Shown one piece after another: positions 8,464 to 18,146 of a stretch of DNA of 64,000 nt. Both the position numbers and the translations under genes were made by a program. The stretch spans positions 1-64,000 of the forward strand of contig NZ_NEVN01000009.1 in assembly GCF_002261475.1 (NCBI RefSeq), written 5' to 3'. The DNA comes from Bordetella genomosp. 5. Its GTDB lineage: Bacteria; Pseudomonadota; Gammaproteobacteria; Burkholderiales; Burkholderiaceae_B. Positions within the stretch are counted from its first letter, which is position 1; every line of letters begins with the position of its first letter. Below the pieces are notes generated by a model, which saw only the letters and a program-made list of their open reading frames with translations, did no database searches and was not told the DNA's origin.

Positions 8464-9111
8464 TCAACCCGGCGTGAACAGATCGTCAATGCGCGCACGC
8501 GCGGTGTCGGGAATACGTCGAGGCGATTGCGGTGCCAATACCGGGTTGCCCATGGACAGACGCTGTGACGGCACGGCGTACGCCGTCGTCTGCGGCGGTG
8601 CGGCCGACGCCGTGTTGGGCGGCGCCACCGCGGCGGCCGCGACCGCTTCGAGGTTGGTGCACAGCCCCTGCGCCGACAGCGCCGCGCGCGTGGCCTTGTC
8701 CGTCTGACACAGCATGTCGACGGCGGCGGTCTCGAGCTTGCGCGACTTGTCCTGGTCCCGCGTGGTGGCGGCCGCCTGCATCGTGCGCTCGAAGTTGCGG
8801 CGCAGGCTGCAGTTGGAGTCTTCCACGGGCACCGCGAGGTTGATGCCGAAGCCCATGACCGACCCGCCGCCCCCGCCCGACACCATGCAGCTGTCGGTGG
8901 AGAACGAGCCGTAAAAGGCCTGACCGGCCACCGGCGGCACGGTACGCAGGGAATCCGACGTCGTGCTGCGGCTGTTGAACGTCACGCCCTGCTGATTGCC
9001 GGCTGCGGTCACGCCTGCCGATGCACTCGTGCTCGACGACGCGGTACTGGTCTGCGCCAGGGCGCCACTGGAAACCAGCGCCAGGGATAGAGCGAGAATC
9101 ATGGTCTTCAT
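8464..9111 (-). CDS. Secreted protein of unknown function, Ser/Thr/Gly-rich N-terminus
   Basis: A 215-residue protein not recognised as a named family. A clear signal peptide (MKTMILALSL to GALA, about residues 1-20) is followed by a Ser/Thr/Ala-rich stretch, then a GGGGG run and a GFGINLAVPVEDSNC segment, then a charged helix with further cysteines, and a Pro-rich tail. Cysteines recur in CMV, NCSLRR, LCQT and LCTN contexts, so disulfides in the periplasm are plausible. The start at 9111 has GGAGAA upstream. It lies 51 bp downstream of another small secreted protein on the same strand and shares its terminator, so the two are probably one operon. Confidence 0.75.
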   Translation of the reverse strand: MKTMILALSLALVSSGALAQTSTASSSTSASAGVTAAGNQQGVTFNSRSTTSDSLRTVPPVAGQAFYGSFSTDSCMVSGGGGGSVMGFGINLAVPVEDSNCSLRRNFERTMQAAATTRDQDKSRKLETAAVDMLCQTDKATRAALSAQGLCTNLEAVAAAAVAPPNTASAAPPQTTAYAVPSQRLSMGNPVLAPQSPRRIPDTARARIDDLFTPG

Positions 9112-9162
9112 GATGTTCTCCTGGATCCGTGCGGCCGGCGGCCGCACGGATCAGCGGTTGGC

Positions 9163-9603
9163 TTAGCGACGGCCGAAGCTGCTGAAGCCGCCGATCGCGC
9201 CCATCTGGAAGGCGCCCTGCGCGGCAGCGCCGGTATCGGTGTTGCCATACGCGCCCGCGCCGTTGGAGATCGAACCGTTCGTCATGCCCGGTGCGTTGCC
9301 CCACGTGGAGCCCGAGGTCTTCGTGGTCGAGTACTGCTGGGTGGACGTCGACACGCTGGCGCCGCTGGGGCCGATAGCGCCGGACATGCTGGCCGTGCCG
9401 CCGGTGTTGGCCTGGGCGCTCTGGTACGAATGGCCGGTGCCGATGACCTGGCTGGAGGCCACGGCATTGCCTTGCGAGATCGAGCCGACCGAGCCGACCA
9501 CGGAGCCTTGATAGGCTCCCATGGAACCGCCGAAACCTCCTCCGGCAAAAGCGGGCGCGGCCGCGGCGAACGACAGAACTGCGATGGTTGCGAGCTTCTT
9601 CAT
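9163..9603 (-). CDS. Small secreted Gly/Ser-rich protein, unknown
   Basis: A 146-residue protein with a signal peptide (MKKLATIAVLSFAAAAPAFA) and a mature part almost wholly of Gly, Ser, Ala, Thr, Asn and Gln. It contains no cysteine. The GGGFGGSMGAYQGS start and the FGRR end stand out. The composition recalls surface or fibre-forming proteins, but no curlin-type or other repeat is clear, so no function is assigned. GGGAGG precedes the ATG. First gene of a two-gene leftward unit with the secreted protein ending at 8464. Confidence 0.7.
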   Translation of the reverse strand: MKKLATIAVLSFAAAAPAFAGGGFGGSMGAYQGSVVGSVGSISQGNAVASSQVIGTGHSYQSAQANTGGTASMSGAIGPSGASVSTSTQQYSTTKTSGSTWGNAPGMTNGSISNGAGAYGNTDTGAAAQGAFQMGAIGGFSSFGRR

Positions 9604-9926
9604 TTGGATGCCTCCCTGGTGTCCGTGATGCGACGGACCGCGCTTTCCGGACTACCGGTCCGGGCCGGCCCGGTGCTCTTCGCTTTGGCGGGAAGCCGTT
9701 GCGTCGAGTGCCGGTGAGGCATAGATTGCGCGGCCCGGCGGATCCGAAGAATCCTGCAAACGGGCTACCGGGACATTCGGTGGAGAACTCGGTCTACCGG
9801 AGATCGCACGGAAGGAGGAACGGCGCGCGGGCCCAAACCTGACAGCCAGCTGTAAGCATGAGGCCGCGGCGGGCGGGACTACATCTTTGGCTGGGTACCG
9901 AGGTCTGCGCCGCTAGGCTCAGGGAA
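9604..9926. other. Intergenic region upstream of the secreted-protein pair
   Basis: About 320 bp between two leftward genes. It should contain the promoter for the secreted-protein pair. I see no convincing -35/-10 pair, terminator or small gene in it. Confidence 0.4.
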
Positions 9927-10697
9927 TCAGCGCAGCATCGTCCAAAGGTTGAGGGTGGCCGGGCCGAGAAGCCCGAATCCCGCGGCGAGCAGCAGGACGA
10001 ACACCATGCGCCTGACCGCGCGCATCGAATCGGCCGAGGCGTAACGGCGCACCAGCCAGGTGAGCCCGACCACGACCGGAAGCGCCTCCAGGCTCAACCA
10101 CAAGGTGGAGACCTTGAGCGTGCCCTGCCAGGTCACCAGGGAAAGCCGCAATACCGCGTTGAAGGAAAACAGCACAAGCAGGGTGTTGCGGATCACGGCC
10201 AGCGGCAGGGGCTGGCGGTACAGGTGATACACCATCGGCGGACCCGCACTCGAGAAGAGACCGCCCAGCACGCCGGAAATCGTGCCGAAGAAAACGAAGG
10301 AGCCACGGCCGGACACCCGTTCGAGCGGCTGGGTGCGCAACACGAGCAACATGGCACAGGCCAGAATGGTGAGACCGAGCAGCCACTGCAGCACGATCGT
10401 CATGCTGCCGCTGATCCAGTCGAGCGCGAACACGCCGAACGTGACGCCCACCATGCTGCTCAGCAGCGCGGGGCGCAGCAGATTCCAGTCGACCTGCGGC
10501 CGGCTGCGCCCCATGGCCACCACGGCGTTGATGAGCGTGAGGATGCTGACGGTGTTCGACACGTCGGGCAGCGGCGCGAGCGCAAACAGGCCCGCGAGCC
10601 CCAGCAGCACGAGCCCGAACGCAAAGCCCGTCATGGTCTGGGCGTAGGTGGCGAGCGCGACGAAGACGAGAAACAGGATGTGGTCGGCGAGGCTCAT
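9927..10697 (-). CDS. TauE/SafE family membrane permease
   Basis: A 256-residue polytopic membrane protein of the TauE/SafE (DUF81) family, whose members move sulfite, sulfonates or other organic anions. Seen: about eight hydrophobic helices, the N-terminal TYAQTMTGFAFGLVLLG and the mirrored second-half motif GVLGGLFSSAGPPMVYHLY, which reflect the internal two-fold repeat of the family. The start at 10697 overlaps the stop of the upstream EamA gene by 4 bp (ATGA), so the two are translationally coupled and possibly share an export or import task. The substrate is unknown. Confidence 0.85.
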   Translation of the reverse strand: MSLADHILFLVFVALATYAQTMTGFAFGLVLLGLAGLFALAPLPDVSNTVSILTLINAVVAMGRSRPQVDWNLLRPALLSSMVGVTFGVFALDWISGSMTIVLQWLLGLTILACAMLLVLRTQPLERVSGRGSFVFFGTISGVLGGLFSSAGPPMVYHLYRQPLPLAVIRNTLLVLFSFNAVLRLSLVTWQGTLKVSTLWLSLEALPVVVGLTWLVRRYASADSMRAVRRMVFVLLLAAGFGLLGPATLNLWTMLR

Positions 10698-11587
10698 GCG
10701 CGGCCCGCCGGCTTGACGCGTTGACGGCCCGCATACAGATTGAGCGCCAGTCCGCCCAGAACCAGGGCGGCCGCCGTGAGCTTCCATGCCTGCAGGGCTT
10801 CGGAGAGCAACAGCGCGGACGACAGCATGCCGAACACCGGCACGAGCAGCGCGGTGGGCGCGACCGTGGCGGCCGGATGCCGTGCCAGCAGCCAGTTCCA
10901 GGCGCCGAAACCAAACACGGTATTGCCCAGGGCCTGCCACAGCACGGTGCCCCAGCCCGCCCAGCTGGCATGCAGGAGCGCCTGCGCGATCTGCTGCGGC
11001 CCTTCGACGCTCAGGCTGATGAGGCTGGTGGGGATGATGGCGAACAGACTGCTCCAGGCCATGAAGGCCGCCGCGTTGACCTTGCCCGCGCGCCGCACGA
11101 TGGTGTTGGCGCAGGCCCAGCAGAACGCCGCGGCCAGCACCAGCGCCAGGCCGGTGAGCGTGACGGCGGCAGCCGGATCGGCGCCCGTGTGCCAGGCCAC
11201 CACCCCATAGCCCACCACCGCCAGGATCAGGGCCACGCCCTGCAGCCAGCGCAGGCGCTCGCCCGTGAGCACCATTGCCATCAGGATGGTGAAGAACACC
11301 TGCGATTGCACCACCAGCGACGCGAGGCCGGGGGTGATGTCGTGCTGCATGGCCCAATACAGGAGCCCGAACTGACCCGCACCCAGCAGCGTGCCGACCG
11401 CCGCGAGCGAGGTCCACGGCACCGCGGGGCGGCGAAACACGAAGATCCACGGCAGCGCCGAAAAGAAGAAGCGCAGCGCCGCGTACAGAAAGGGCGGAAA
11501 GTCGGCCAGCCCCCACTTGATGACCACGAAGTTGGTGCCCCAGATGAACACGACGGACAGGGCCAGGAACAAATGACTCAAGGGCAT
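10694..11587 (-). CDS. EamA/DMT family transporter
   Basis: A 297-residue drug/metabolite superfamily transporter with ten predicted helices in two EamA repeats. The N-terminal pattern VVFIWGTNFVVIKWGL and the second-repeat GFGAWNWLLARHPAATVAPTAL are typical, and the protein resembles O-acetylserine/cysteine exporter relatives. The ATG at 11587 is preferred because the helix begins directly after it; a GTG six codons upstream (11605) is an alternative with slightly better Shine-Dalgarno context. The end overlaps the TauE gene by 4 bp. Paired with TauE/SafE, a sulfur-compound role is possible but is only inference. Confidence 0.85.
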   Translation of the reverse strand: MPLSHLFLALSVVFIWGTNFVVIKWGLADFPPFLYAALRFFFSALPWIFVFRRPAVPWTSLAAVGTLLGAGQFGLLYWAMQHDITPGLASLVVQSQVFFTILMAMVLTGERLRWLQGVALILAVVGYGVVAWHTGADPAAAVTLTGLALVLAAAFCWACANTIVRRAGKVNAAAFMAWSSLFAIIPTSLISLSVEGPQQIAQALLHASWAGWGTVLWQALGNTVFGFGAWNWLLARHPAATVAPTALLVPVFGMLSSALLLSEALQAWKLTAAALVLGGLALNLYAGRQRVKPAGRA

Positions 11588-11785
11588 GGCGAGGTCACGA
11601 GACACCCTGCGGAGCGCGTCGTGTTCGAGGAAGAAGTTGTGGGCGCAACGAGTGTCGCCGCAAAGAGCAATGAGTGTACCGAGTCGCGGGTGATCGCGCT
11701 GACGCGGCGTTCAGCAAGCGGTAAGGCATCGGACGACGGGCCGGTAAAGCCATCCGCCGGTCGTGACTCACGGTAGCACGAAGGG

Positions 11786-12136
11786 TCAGGCGTCGGCGTC
11801 GTACTTGCGCGCGCTGCCGCGAAAGGCGCCGGCGGGATACTTGACGGCGTTCTTGGCCATCTTCTGCTCGACAGCCGCGGCAATATCGACGCCGAGTTTG
11901 TCGGCCAGCGCGACCAGATACAGCTGCACGTCGGCGATCTCGTCGATCACCGCGGCGCGCTGCGCGTCGGTGAGCGCGCGGGATTCGGCTTCGGTGAGCC
12001 ACTGGAACTCGGCCACGAGCTCACCGGCCTCGCCGGCGAGCGCCATGGCGAGATTCTTGGGGCTATGGAATTGCTCCCAATCGCGTTCGGCGGTGAAACG
12101 GCGCACCGCAACTCGCATCGCTTGCAGGTCGGACAT
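11786..12136 (-). CDS. MazG-like nucleotide pyrophosphohydrolase
   Basis: A 116-residue all-alpha NTP pyrophosphohydrolase of the MazG/RS21-C6 type, which hydrolyses (d)NTPs, often dCTP or modified forms, to the monophosphate and pyrophosphate. The metal-binding pattern is visible: GEAGELVAEFQWL in the first helix pair and DEIADVQLYLVALAD in the second, giving the ExxE and ExxD sites. GGAGG precedes the ATG at 12136. It lies 15 bp after the exonuclease gene on the same strand, so the pair probably forms a nucleotide- or DNA-housekeeping operon. The exact nucleotide is unknown. Confidence 0.88.
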   Translation of the reverse strand: MSDLQAMRVAVRRFTAERDWEQFHSPKNLAMALAGEAGELVAEFQWLTEAESRALTDAQRAAVIDEIADVQLYLVALADKLGVDIAAAVEQKMAKNAVKYPAGAFRGSARKYDADA

Positions 12137-12151
12137 GATGCCTCCGGGTAA

Positions 12152-12772
12152 TTAAATCGCCAGCCGCTGACGCGCCGCCAGCGCGACGGCCACCGTGGTG
12201 TGGACGTCGGCCAGCGCCCGGTGGGTCGGCACGCGCGCCCCGATATGGTCCGCCAGCAGGCCCAGCTTGTGCGAGGGCAGCTCCGGCCACGCGCGCCGCG
12301 CGAGCTGCAAGGTGCAGTGCACCGGCGCGTCGAACGCCCGGCCCAGCCGCTCGGCCGTGGCGCGCAGAAAGCGCGTGTCGAACGAGGCGTTGTGAAAGAA
12401 CACCGGACCGCCCTCGATGAAACTCAGGAACTCGTCGAAGGCCTGCATGACGGGCAGGCCATCGCGATCCACCTCGATCTGCGAAATGCCGGTCAGGCGC
12501 GAGATGAAGGACGGGACCGGGCCACCGATGCGTACGACCTGGGAGTACTCGCGCTCGATACGGCCCTCGGCGGACACGGCCACGGCCGCGAACTCGAGAA
12601 TCTCGCAACTCGCCGCCGACAGTCCGGTGGTTTCCAGGTCGGCGACCCAGAAGGGGCCGCCCAGCGCGGACAGCGCCGCGTTCAACGGGGCGGCGGCCGA
12701 TCGGGCGGCGGATTTGGCGGCCGATCGGCGGGTCGGGAAGGCGGGCGTACCGGTGCGGCGGAAATAGGTCAT
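12152..12772 (-). CDS. DEDDh 3'-5' exonuclease (DnaQ-like)
   Basis: A 206-residue exonuclease of the DnaQ/RNase T superfamily. The four acidic positions and the general-base histidine can be placed: Asp and Glu in ADLETTG, Asp in FHNASFDTRFL, and His and Asp in THRALADVHTT. The N-terminal 35 residues are Arg/Ala-rich and precede the fold. The start at 12772 is the nearest ATG that does not extend far upstream into non-homologous sequence. It may degrade or proofread DNA ends; it is shorter than DnaQ itself, so it is probably an accessory exonuclease. It lies directly upstream of the MazG-like gene. Confidence 0.85.
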   Translation of the reverse strand: MTYFRRTGTPAFPTRRSAAKSAARSAAAPLNAALSALGGPFWVADLETTGLSAASCEILEFAAVAVSAEGRIEREYSQVVRIGGPVPSFISRLTGISQIEVDRDGLPVMQAFDEFLSFIEGGPVFFHNASFDTRFLRATAERLGRAFDAPVHCTLQLARRAWPELPSHKLGLLADHIGARVPTHRALADVHTTVAVALAARQRLAI

Positions 12773-12908
12773 GGGCAGCGTGCGAAAGTCGGGACGGCCC
12801 GGCACGGCGGGAGGCCGTGCCGGGGCTGCGATTGTACGGGCGGAATTCCGCTGACGCCCCCGGCCTCCTCTATGAGAATGTGGCGCGACCGCCACGTCCG
12901 GGCCGCAG

Positions 12909-12929
12909 GTCTTATATAAGATATAAGAC
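12909..12929 (+). promoter_or_regulatory. Palindromic operator upstream of acnB
   Basis: A 21-bp element with perfect 9-bp arms GTCTTATAT and ATATAAGAC separated by AAG. It lies 78 bp upstream of the acnB start. Exactly the same 21 bp recur upstream of acnA at 19981-20001 and, as far as I can see, nowhere else in the window. It contains a -10-like TATAAG. The size and symmetry fit a GntR/FadR-type dimeric regulator, possibly one that also serves other TCA-cycle genes; the regulator gene is not in the window. Confidence 0.8.
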
Positions 12930-13007
12930 ATTTGCTTGCCGGGGCCGCTTGCCTCTACAATCGCTGCCACAAACCCTTCTTCCAACCCGACTTTACGCAG
13001 GCTCCTC

Positions 13008-15599
13008 ATGCTGGAAACGTATCGCAAACACGTGGCCGAGCGCGCCGCGCTGGGTATCCCCGCGCTGCCCCTCTCGGCTCAACAAACCGCTGATCTGATC
13101 GAATTGCTGAAGAGCCCGCCCGCCGGGGAAGAGCAATTCCTGCTCGACCTGCTGACGCACCGCGTGCCCGCTGGCGTGGACGATGCCGCCAAGGTCAAGG
13201 CCTCCCACCTGGCCGCCGTCGCGCTGGGTAAAGAATCGTGTGCACTGATCAGCCGCGCCAAGGCGACCGAACTGCTGGGCACCATGCTCGGCGGCTACAA
13301 CATTGGCCCGCTGATCGAACTGCTCGACGACGCCGAAGTCGGTACGGTTGCCGCCGAAGCCCTGAAAAAAACCCTGTTGATGTTCGACGCCTTCCACGAC
13401 GTGAAGGACAAGGCCGACAAGGGCAACGCCAACGCGCGCGCCGTGATGCAGAGCTGGGCCGATGCCGAATGGTTCACCAGCCGTCCCGAAGTGCCGCAGA
13501 GCCTGACCATCACGGTCTTCAAGGTGCCTGGCGAGACCAACACCGACGATCTGTCGCCCGCCCCCGACGCCACGACCCGCCCCGACATTCCGATGCACGC
13601 GCTCGCGATGCTGAAGAACAAGCGTGAAGGCGCCGCGTTCCAGCCGGAGGAAGACGGCAAGCGCGGCCCGATCAAGTTCATCGAGTCGCTGAAGGACAAG
13701 GGCCACCTGGTCGCCTACGTGGGTGACGTGGTCGGCACGGGCTCGTCGCGCAAATCGGCCACCAACTCGGTGCTCTGGTTCACGGGCGAAGACATCCCCT
13801 TCGTGCCGAACAAGCGTTTCGGCGGCGTGTGCCTGGGCAGCAAGATCGCCCCCATCTTCTACAACACCATGGAAGATGCCGGCGCCCTGCCGATCGAACT
13901 CGACGTCTCCAAGATGGAGATGGGCGACGTGGTCGAGCTGCGCCCGTACGATGGCAAGGCCCTGAAAAACGGCGAAGTCATCGCTGAATTCGAAGTGAAG
14001 TCGGACGTGCTGTTCGACGAAGTGCGCGCCGGTGGCCGCATTCCGCTGATCATCGGCCGCGGCCTGACCGCCAAGGCGCGCGAGGCCCTCGGCCTGGCGC
14101 CCTCGACCCTGTTCCGCCTGCCCAACAACCCCGTCGACAGCGGCCGCGGTTTCTCGCTGGCGCAGAAGATGGTCGGCCGCGCCTGCGGCCTGCCGGCCGG
14201 CCAGGGCATCCGCCCGGGTACCTACTGCGAACCCAAGATGACCTCGGTCGGCAGCCAGGACACGACCGGCCCCATGACCCGCGACGAGCTGAAGGACCTG
14301 GCCTGCCTGGGCTTCTCGGCCGACCTCGTCATGCAGTCGTTCTGCCACACCGCCGCCTATCCCAAGCCCGTCGACGTCAAGACGCACCACACGCTGCCGC
14401 AGTTCATCAGCACGCGTGGCGGCATCTCGCTGCGCCCGGGCGATGGCGTGATCCACTCGTGGCTCAACCGCATGCTGCTGCCCGACACGGTCGGCACCGG
14501 CGGCGACTCGCACACGCGCTTCCCGATCGGGATCTCGTTCCCGGCCGGCTCGGGCCTGGTGGCCTTCGCCGCCGCCACGGGCGTGATGCCGCTGGACATG
14601 CCGGAATCGGTGCTGGTGCGCTTCAAGGGCAAGATGCAGCCCGGCGTCACCCTGCGTGACCTGGTCAATGCCATCCCGCTCTACGCGATCAAGCAAGACA
14701 TGCTGACCGTGGCCAAGCAAGGCAAGAAGAACATCTTCTCGGGCCGCATTCTGGAAATCGAAGGTCTGCCCGACCTGAAGGTCGAACAGGCGTTCGAGCT
14801 GTCCGATGCTTCCGCCGAGCGTTCGGCCGCCGGTTGCACGGTGCACCTGAACAAAGAACCGATCATCGAGTACATCAACAGCAACATCGTGATGCTGAAG
14901 TGGATGATCGCCAACGGCTACGAAGACGAGCGCTCGCTGGCTCGCCGCATCAAGGCCATGGAAGCCTGGCTGGCCGACCCGCAACTGCTCCAGCCCGACG
15001 CCGACGCCGAGTATGCCGCCGTGATCGAGATCGATCTGGCCGACATCCATGAGCCGATCGTGGCCTGCCCGAACGACCCCGACGACGTGAAGACGCTGTC
15101 GGACGTGGCCGGCGCGAAGATCGACGAAGTGTTCATCGGCAGCTGCATGACCAACATCGGCCACTTCCGTGCCGCCTCCAAGCTGCTCGAAGGCAAGCGC
15201 GACATCCCCGTCAAGCTGTGGGTCGCTCCGCCGACCAAGATGGACGCCGCGCAACTGACCGAAGAAGGTCACTACGGCGTGTTCGGCACGGCCGGTGCCC
15301 GCACCGAAATGCCGGGCTGCTCGCTGTGCATGGGCAACCAGGCCCAGGTGCGCGAAGGCGCGACCGTGATGTCGACCAGCACCCGCAACTTCCCGAACCG
15401 CCTGGGCAAGAACACCAACGTGTACCTGGGTTCGGCCGAGCTGGCCGCCATCTGCTCGCGTCTGGGTCGCATCCCGACCAAGGACGAGTACATGGCCGAT
15501 ATGGGCGTCATCACCAAGAGCGGCGACCAGATCTATCAGTACCTGAACTTCGACAAGATCGCCGACTACAAGGATGTGGCCGACGTGATCGAAGTGTAA
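13008..15599 (+). CDS. acnB: Aconitate hydratase B / 2-methylisocitrate dehydratase
   Basis: An 863-residue AcnB, the main TCA-cycle aconitase that interconverts citrate and isocitrate and also hydrates 2-methyl-cis-aconitate. The N-terminal HEAT-like domain (1-160) and the swivel domain (from about 165) precede the catalytic part, which is the AcnB domain order. The 4Fe-4S ligands are Cys713 ([10 protein letters not shown]), Cys771 and Cys774 (GCSLCMGNQ). Length equals that of the E. coli enzyme. The ATG at 13008 begins the canonical [14 protein letters not shown]. It is a single-gene unit with a palindromic operator upstream and a strong terminator downstream. Shared operator with acnA implies joint control. 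Confidence 0.98.
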   Translation: MLETYRKHVAERAALGIPALPLSAQQTADLIELLKSPPAGEEQFLLDLLTHRVPAGVDDAAKVKASHLAAVALGKESCALISRAKATELLGTMLGGYNIGPLIELLDDAEVGTVAAEALKKTLLMFDAFHDVKDKADKGNANARAVMQSWADAEWFTSRPEVPQSLTITVFKVPGETNTDDLSPAPDATTRPDIPMHALAMLKNKREGAAFQPEEDGKRGPIKFIESLKDKGHLVAYVGDVVGTGSSRKSATNSVLWFTGEDIPFVPNKRFGGVCLGSKIAPIFYNTMEDAGALPIELDVSKMEMGDVVELRPYDGKALKNGEVIAEFEVKSDVLFDEVRAGGRIPLIIGRGLTAKAREALGLAPSTLFRLPNNPVDSGRGFSLAQKMVGRACGLPAGQGIRPGTYCEPKMTSVGSQDTTGPMTRDELKDLACLGFSADLVMQSFCHTAAYPKPVDVKTHHTLPQFISTRGGISLRPGDGVIHSWLNRMLLPDTVGTGGDSHTRFPIGISFPAGSGLVAFAAATGVMPLDMPESVLVRFKGKMQPGVTLRDLVNAIPLYAIKQDMLTVAKQGKKNIFSGRILEIEGLPDLKVEQAFELSDASAERSAAGCTVHLNKEPIIEYINSNIVMLKWMIANGYEDERSLARRIKAMEAWLADPQLLQPDADAEYAAVIEIDLADIHEPIVACPNDPDDVKTLSDVAGAKIDEVFIGSCMTNIGHFRAASKLLEGKRDIPVKLWVAPPTKMDAAQLTEEGHYGVFGTAGARTEMPGCSLCMGNQAQVREGATVMSTSTRNFPNRLGKNTNVYLGSAELAAICSRLGRIPTKDEYMADMGVITKSGDQIYQYLNFDKIADYKDVADVIEV

Positions 15600-15638
15600 G
15601 ACCGCAACGTGCGCCGGCCTGGCCGGCACACCACGCGA

Positions 15639-15674
15639 CAAAGCCCCGCGGTGCGAGCCGCGGGGCTTTGTTTT
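15639..15674 (+). terminator. Rho-independent terminator of acnB
   Basis: A perfect 12-bp GC-rich stem (15639-15650 with 15659-15670) is followed by a short T tract. It lies 40 bp after the acnB stop. The A-containing left flank could allow weaker function in the other direction. Confidence 0.9.
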
Positions 15675-15707
15675 GGGCGCACGGTCCGCGCGCTCGGCGG
15701 CGGCAAT

Positions 15708-15743
15708 GAAAAAGCCCCTCGCAACGCACAGGCGCGAGGGGCT
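15708..15743 (-). terminator. Rho-independent terminator of the TonB receptor gene
   Basis: Read leftward, GAGCCCCTCGC and GCGAGGGGCT form a stem with a short loop, followed by a T tract at 15713-15709. It lies 20 bp beyond the stop of the leftward receptor gene. Together with the acnB terminator it insulates two convergent genes. Confidence 0.9.
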
Positions 15744-15763
15744 CTTGACGCATCAGGCCGGAA

Positions 15764-17968
15764 TCAGAATTCCATCGAGGCCGTCAGCGAGAAGGTGCGG
15801 GGGCCGCCCAGATTCAGGTAGCCGTTGCCGGGATAACCCCCGACCGACGACCAGTAGTCGCGGTTGGCGATGTTCTCGACACGCGCGCGCCAGGTCACCA
15901 GATGACCGCCGATGTCGGTCATGTAGCGCACGCCGGCGTCGAAGCGCGTCCAGCCGGGCACCTTGAGCGTGTTGGCCGCATTCGCGTAGCTCGAGCCGGT
16001 GTAGACCACGCGGCCGTCGACGGTTAGGCCCTGCACGCCGGGGATGTCCCATTCGACGCCGAGGTTGGCCTGGTATTCCGGCACGCCGATCACGCGCTTG
16101 CCGTCGGTGGTGTCGCTGCCGGTGTTGCGCTGCTTGGCATCGAGCCAGGTCAGGCCGCCCAGCACGCGCACGCTGCGCGTGACTTCGCCGTAGGTGGTGA
16201 GTTCGATGCCTTGGTGACGATCCTTGCCCGAGGCCGTGAAGGTGTTCTGCTCGTTCACGAAAGCACGCGGCTTGTCGGTGGAGAAGAACGCCAGGCCGCC
16301 GCCTAGACCGTCGCGCTCGACCTTGACGCCCACTTCTTTCTGCTTGGAGACGTACGGCGACAGCATCTCGCCGCCGTTGGTGACGGGCGCGCTGTTGCTG
16401 GTGAGCGGCGCGGTGTCGCCCTGGACCAGGCCTTCGATGTAGTTCGCGTACAGCGACACCTCGGGCGTCAAGCGGAACACGATGCCCGCGGCCGGCGAGT
16501 TGCGGCTCTTTTCGTAGGCGTTGCCGCCCACGCCAGTGTTGTAGGCGTACTCACGGGTGTAGAGCCGCTGGTGACGCACGCCGGCCGTCACCATCACACG
16601 GTCGTCCCAGAACGACAGCGTGTCGCCCAGCGCGTAGCTGGTCAGTCGCGTCACGCCCTGCTTCGCGGGATCGTCCATGTCGTTGCCGCGGAACGCCGAG
16701 GCGAGCGGCGTGGGCTTGCCGTAGCTGACCGGATCGTAGAGGTTGGTCTGGAACCGGTTGGAGAAGTCCATCACATAGGCGTTCTTCTTTTCCAGATCGA
16801 AGTGCGAGGCCGACACGACGAACTCGTGCTTGACCGGGCCGGTCACGGCCTTGGCGCGCAGGCCGATCTCACCGGTGTTGACGGTGTCCTTGCGGGCGTT
16901 GTCGAAACGGTAGAAGTTGCCGTCGCCGGTGCTGCCGTTGGTCACGGTCACGTTGGCCAGCGAGTTTTCTTCCTTGCTGTGGCGCATGCCATAGGCGGCC
17001 CAGCCGGTGATGTTGTCGTTGAAGTCGTATTCGCCGCGCACCGAGCCGAACACGTCGCGCTCGTTGGAGTAGGTCCAGTCCTGTGCGTAGTTCTTGCGTG
17101 CATCCGGGGCCGAGGGCACCGAGGTCACGCCCGGGCCGAGCGTGACGTTCGGACGCGTGCGCTTGAGGCGGTTGTCCTGGTAGCCGATGTCTGCCGACAC
17201 GCGGGCGCGATCGCCGCGCCAGTCCAGGCCCAGGAACACGGCCGTGTTGCGGCTGCGCTCGTCATCGATGGCGCCTTCGCCGCCGCGCTGCGCGACGTTC
17301 AGGCGCACGCCGAAGCTGTCGTCGGGACCGAAGCGGCGCGCCACGTCGGCGGATGCCTCGAGCATGCTGTCGGTGCCGTAGCCCACGGTGAAGCGATTGA
17401 GCGGCTCGTTCGGCGCGCGCTTGGGCACCAGGTTGATCACGCCACCAATGCCGCCGCCGCCAGGCGCGGCGCCCGTCAGGAACGCCGACGCGCCGCGCAG
17501 CACTTCGACGCGCTCGAACAGCTGCGTCGAGATGTATTGGCGCGGCAGCAGGCCGTAGAGGCCGTTGTACGCGATGTCGTCCGAGCCCAGGATGAAGCCA
17601 CGGATGAAGTAGGACTCCTGGAAGTTGCCGAAGCCGCGCGCCACGCGCACGCCCGGGTCGTTCTGCAGCACATCGCCCACGCCGTGCGCCTGCTTGTCCT
17701 GGATCAGCTCGTTGGTATAGGACGTGATCGAGAACGGCGTTTCGAGGTTGCTGCGGGTGCCGAGGATACCCACGCGCGAGCCGGTGGCGACCTGGCCGCC
17801 GGCGAACGGGGCGGCCAGACCGCCCGCGGAGGCGTCGGCGCTCGCCTCGACCTTGACGGTGTCGAGCGTGACGGTGCTGTCCTGTGCGGACGTGGCGGTC
17901 TGGGCGAGCGCGCTCGCCACATACCAGGGCAGCACGGCGGCCAGCCACGCGAGATTCTGTTTTCTCAT
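15764..17968 (-). CDS. TonB-dependent siderophore receptor
   Basis: A 734-residue outer-membrane receptor for ferric siderophores. A signal peptide ends near ALA at about residue 22. A TonB-box-like LDTVKVEA follows, then the plug domain with SFLTGAAPGGGGIGGVINLVPKR, and a 22-strand barrel ending in Phe (SLTASMEF), as needed for barrel assembly. The FoxA/FhuE-like plug supports a hydroxamate-type ligand, but the siderophore cannot be named. The start at 17968 gives a proper signal peptide. It stands alone with no siderophore synthesis genes, so it is likely a xenosiderophore receptor. A Fur-box-like site lies about 180 bp upstream. Confidence 0.93.
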   Translation of the reverse strand: MRKQNLAWLAAVLPWYVASALAQTATSAQDSTVTLDTVKVEASADASAGGLAAPFAGGQVATGSRVGILGTRSNLETPFSITSYTNELIQDKQAHGVGDVLQNDPGVRVARGFGNFQESYFIRGFILGSDDIAYNGLYGLLPRQYISTQLFERVEVLRGASAFLTGAAPGGGGIGGVINLVPKRAPNEPLNRFTVGYGTDSMLEASADVARRFGPDDSFGVRLNVAQRGGEGAIDDERSRNTAVFLGLDWRGDRARVSADIGYQDNRLKRTRPNVTLGPGVTSVPSAPDARKNYAQDWTYSNERDVFGSVRGEYDFNDNITGWAAYGMRHSKEENSLANVTVTNGSTGDGNFYRFDNARKDTVNTGEIGLRAKAVTGPVKHEFVVSASHFDLEKKNAYVMDFSNRFQTNLYDPVSYGKPTPLASAFRGNDMDDPAKQGVTRLTSYALGDTLSFWDDRVMVTAGVRHQRLYTREYAYNTGVGGNAYEKSRNSPAAGIVFRLTPEVSLYANYIEGLVQGDTAPLTSNSAPVTNGGEMLSPYVSKQKEVGVKVERDGLGGGLAFFSTDKPRAFVNEQNTFTASGKDRHQGIELTTYGEVTRSVRVLGGLTWLDAKQRNTGSDTTDGKRVIGVPEYQANLGVEWDIPGVQGLTVDGRVVYTGSSYANAANTLKVPGWTRFDAGVRYMTDIGGHLVTWRARVENIANRDYWSSVGGYPGNGYLNLGGPRTFSLTASMEF

Positions 17969-18146
17969 GCTTGATAAATTCCCGTGGACGCGGCAACCGG
18001 GACGGGCCACGTCGTTGTTTTTTTTGCGAAATGCCGCGCCCGGGGCGGGCGCGCGATCGCTGCAATGACTGCGCGGTGATGGGGCTCGAAGCCCCTGACC
18101 GCATTGCTCGCCACACAGCGAGACGAGCCCGCATTTTAGCGATCAG

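Noticed and set aside
12993-15641. Long antisense open frames opposite acnB, acnA (20073-22808) and the yej-like SBP (52728-55007)
   Set aside because: These are mirror frames caused by GC-rich codon bias; the proteins are His/Arg/Gly-rich without homology, while the sense frames encode known enzymes.
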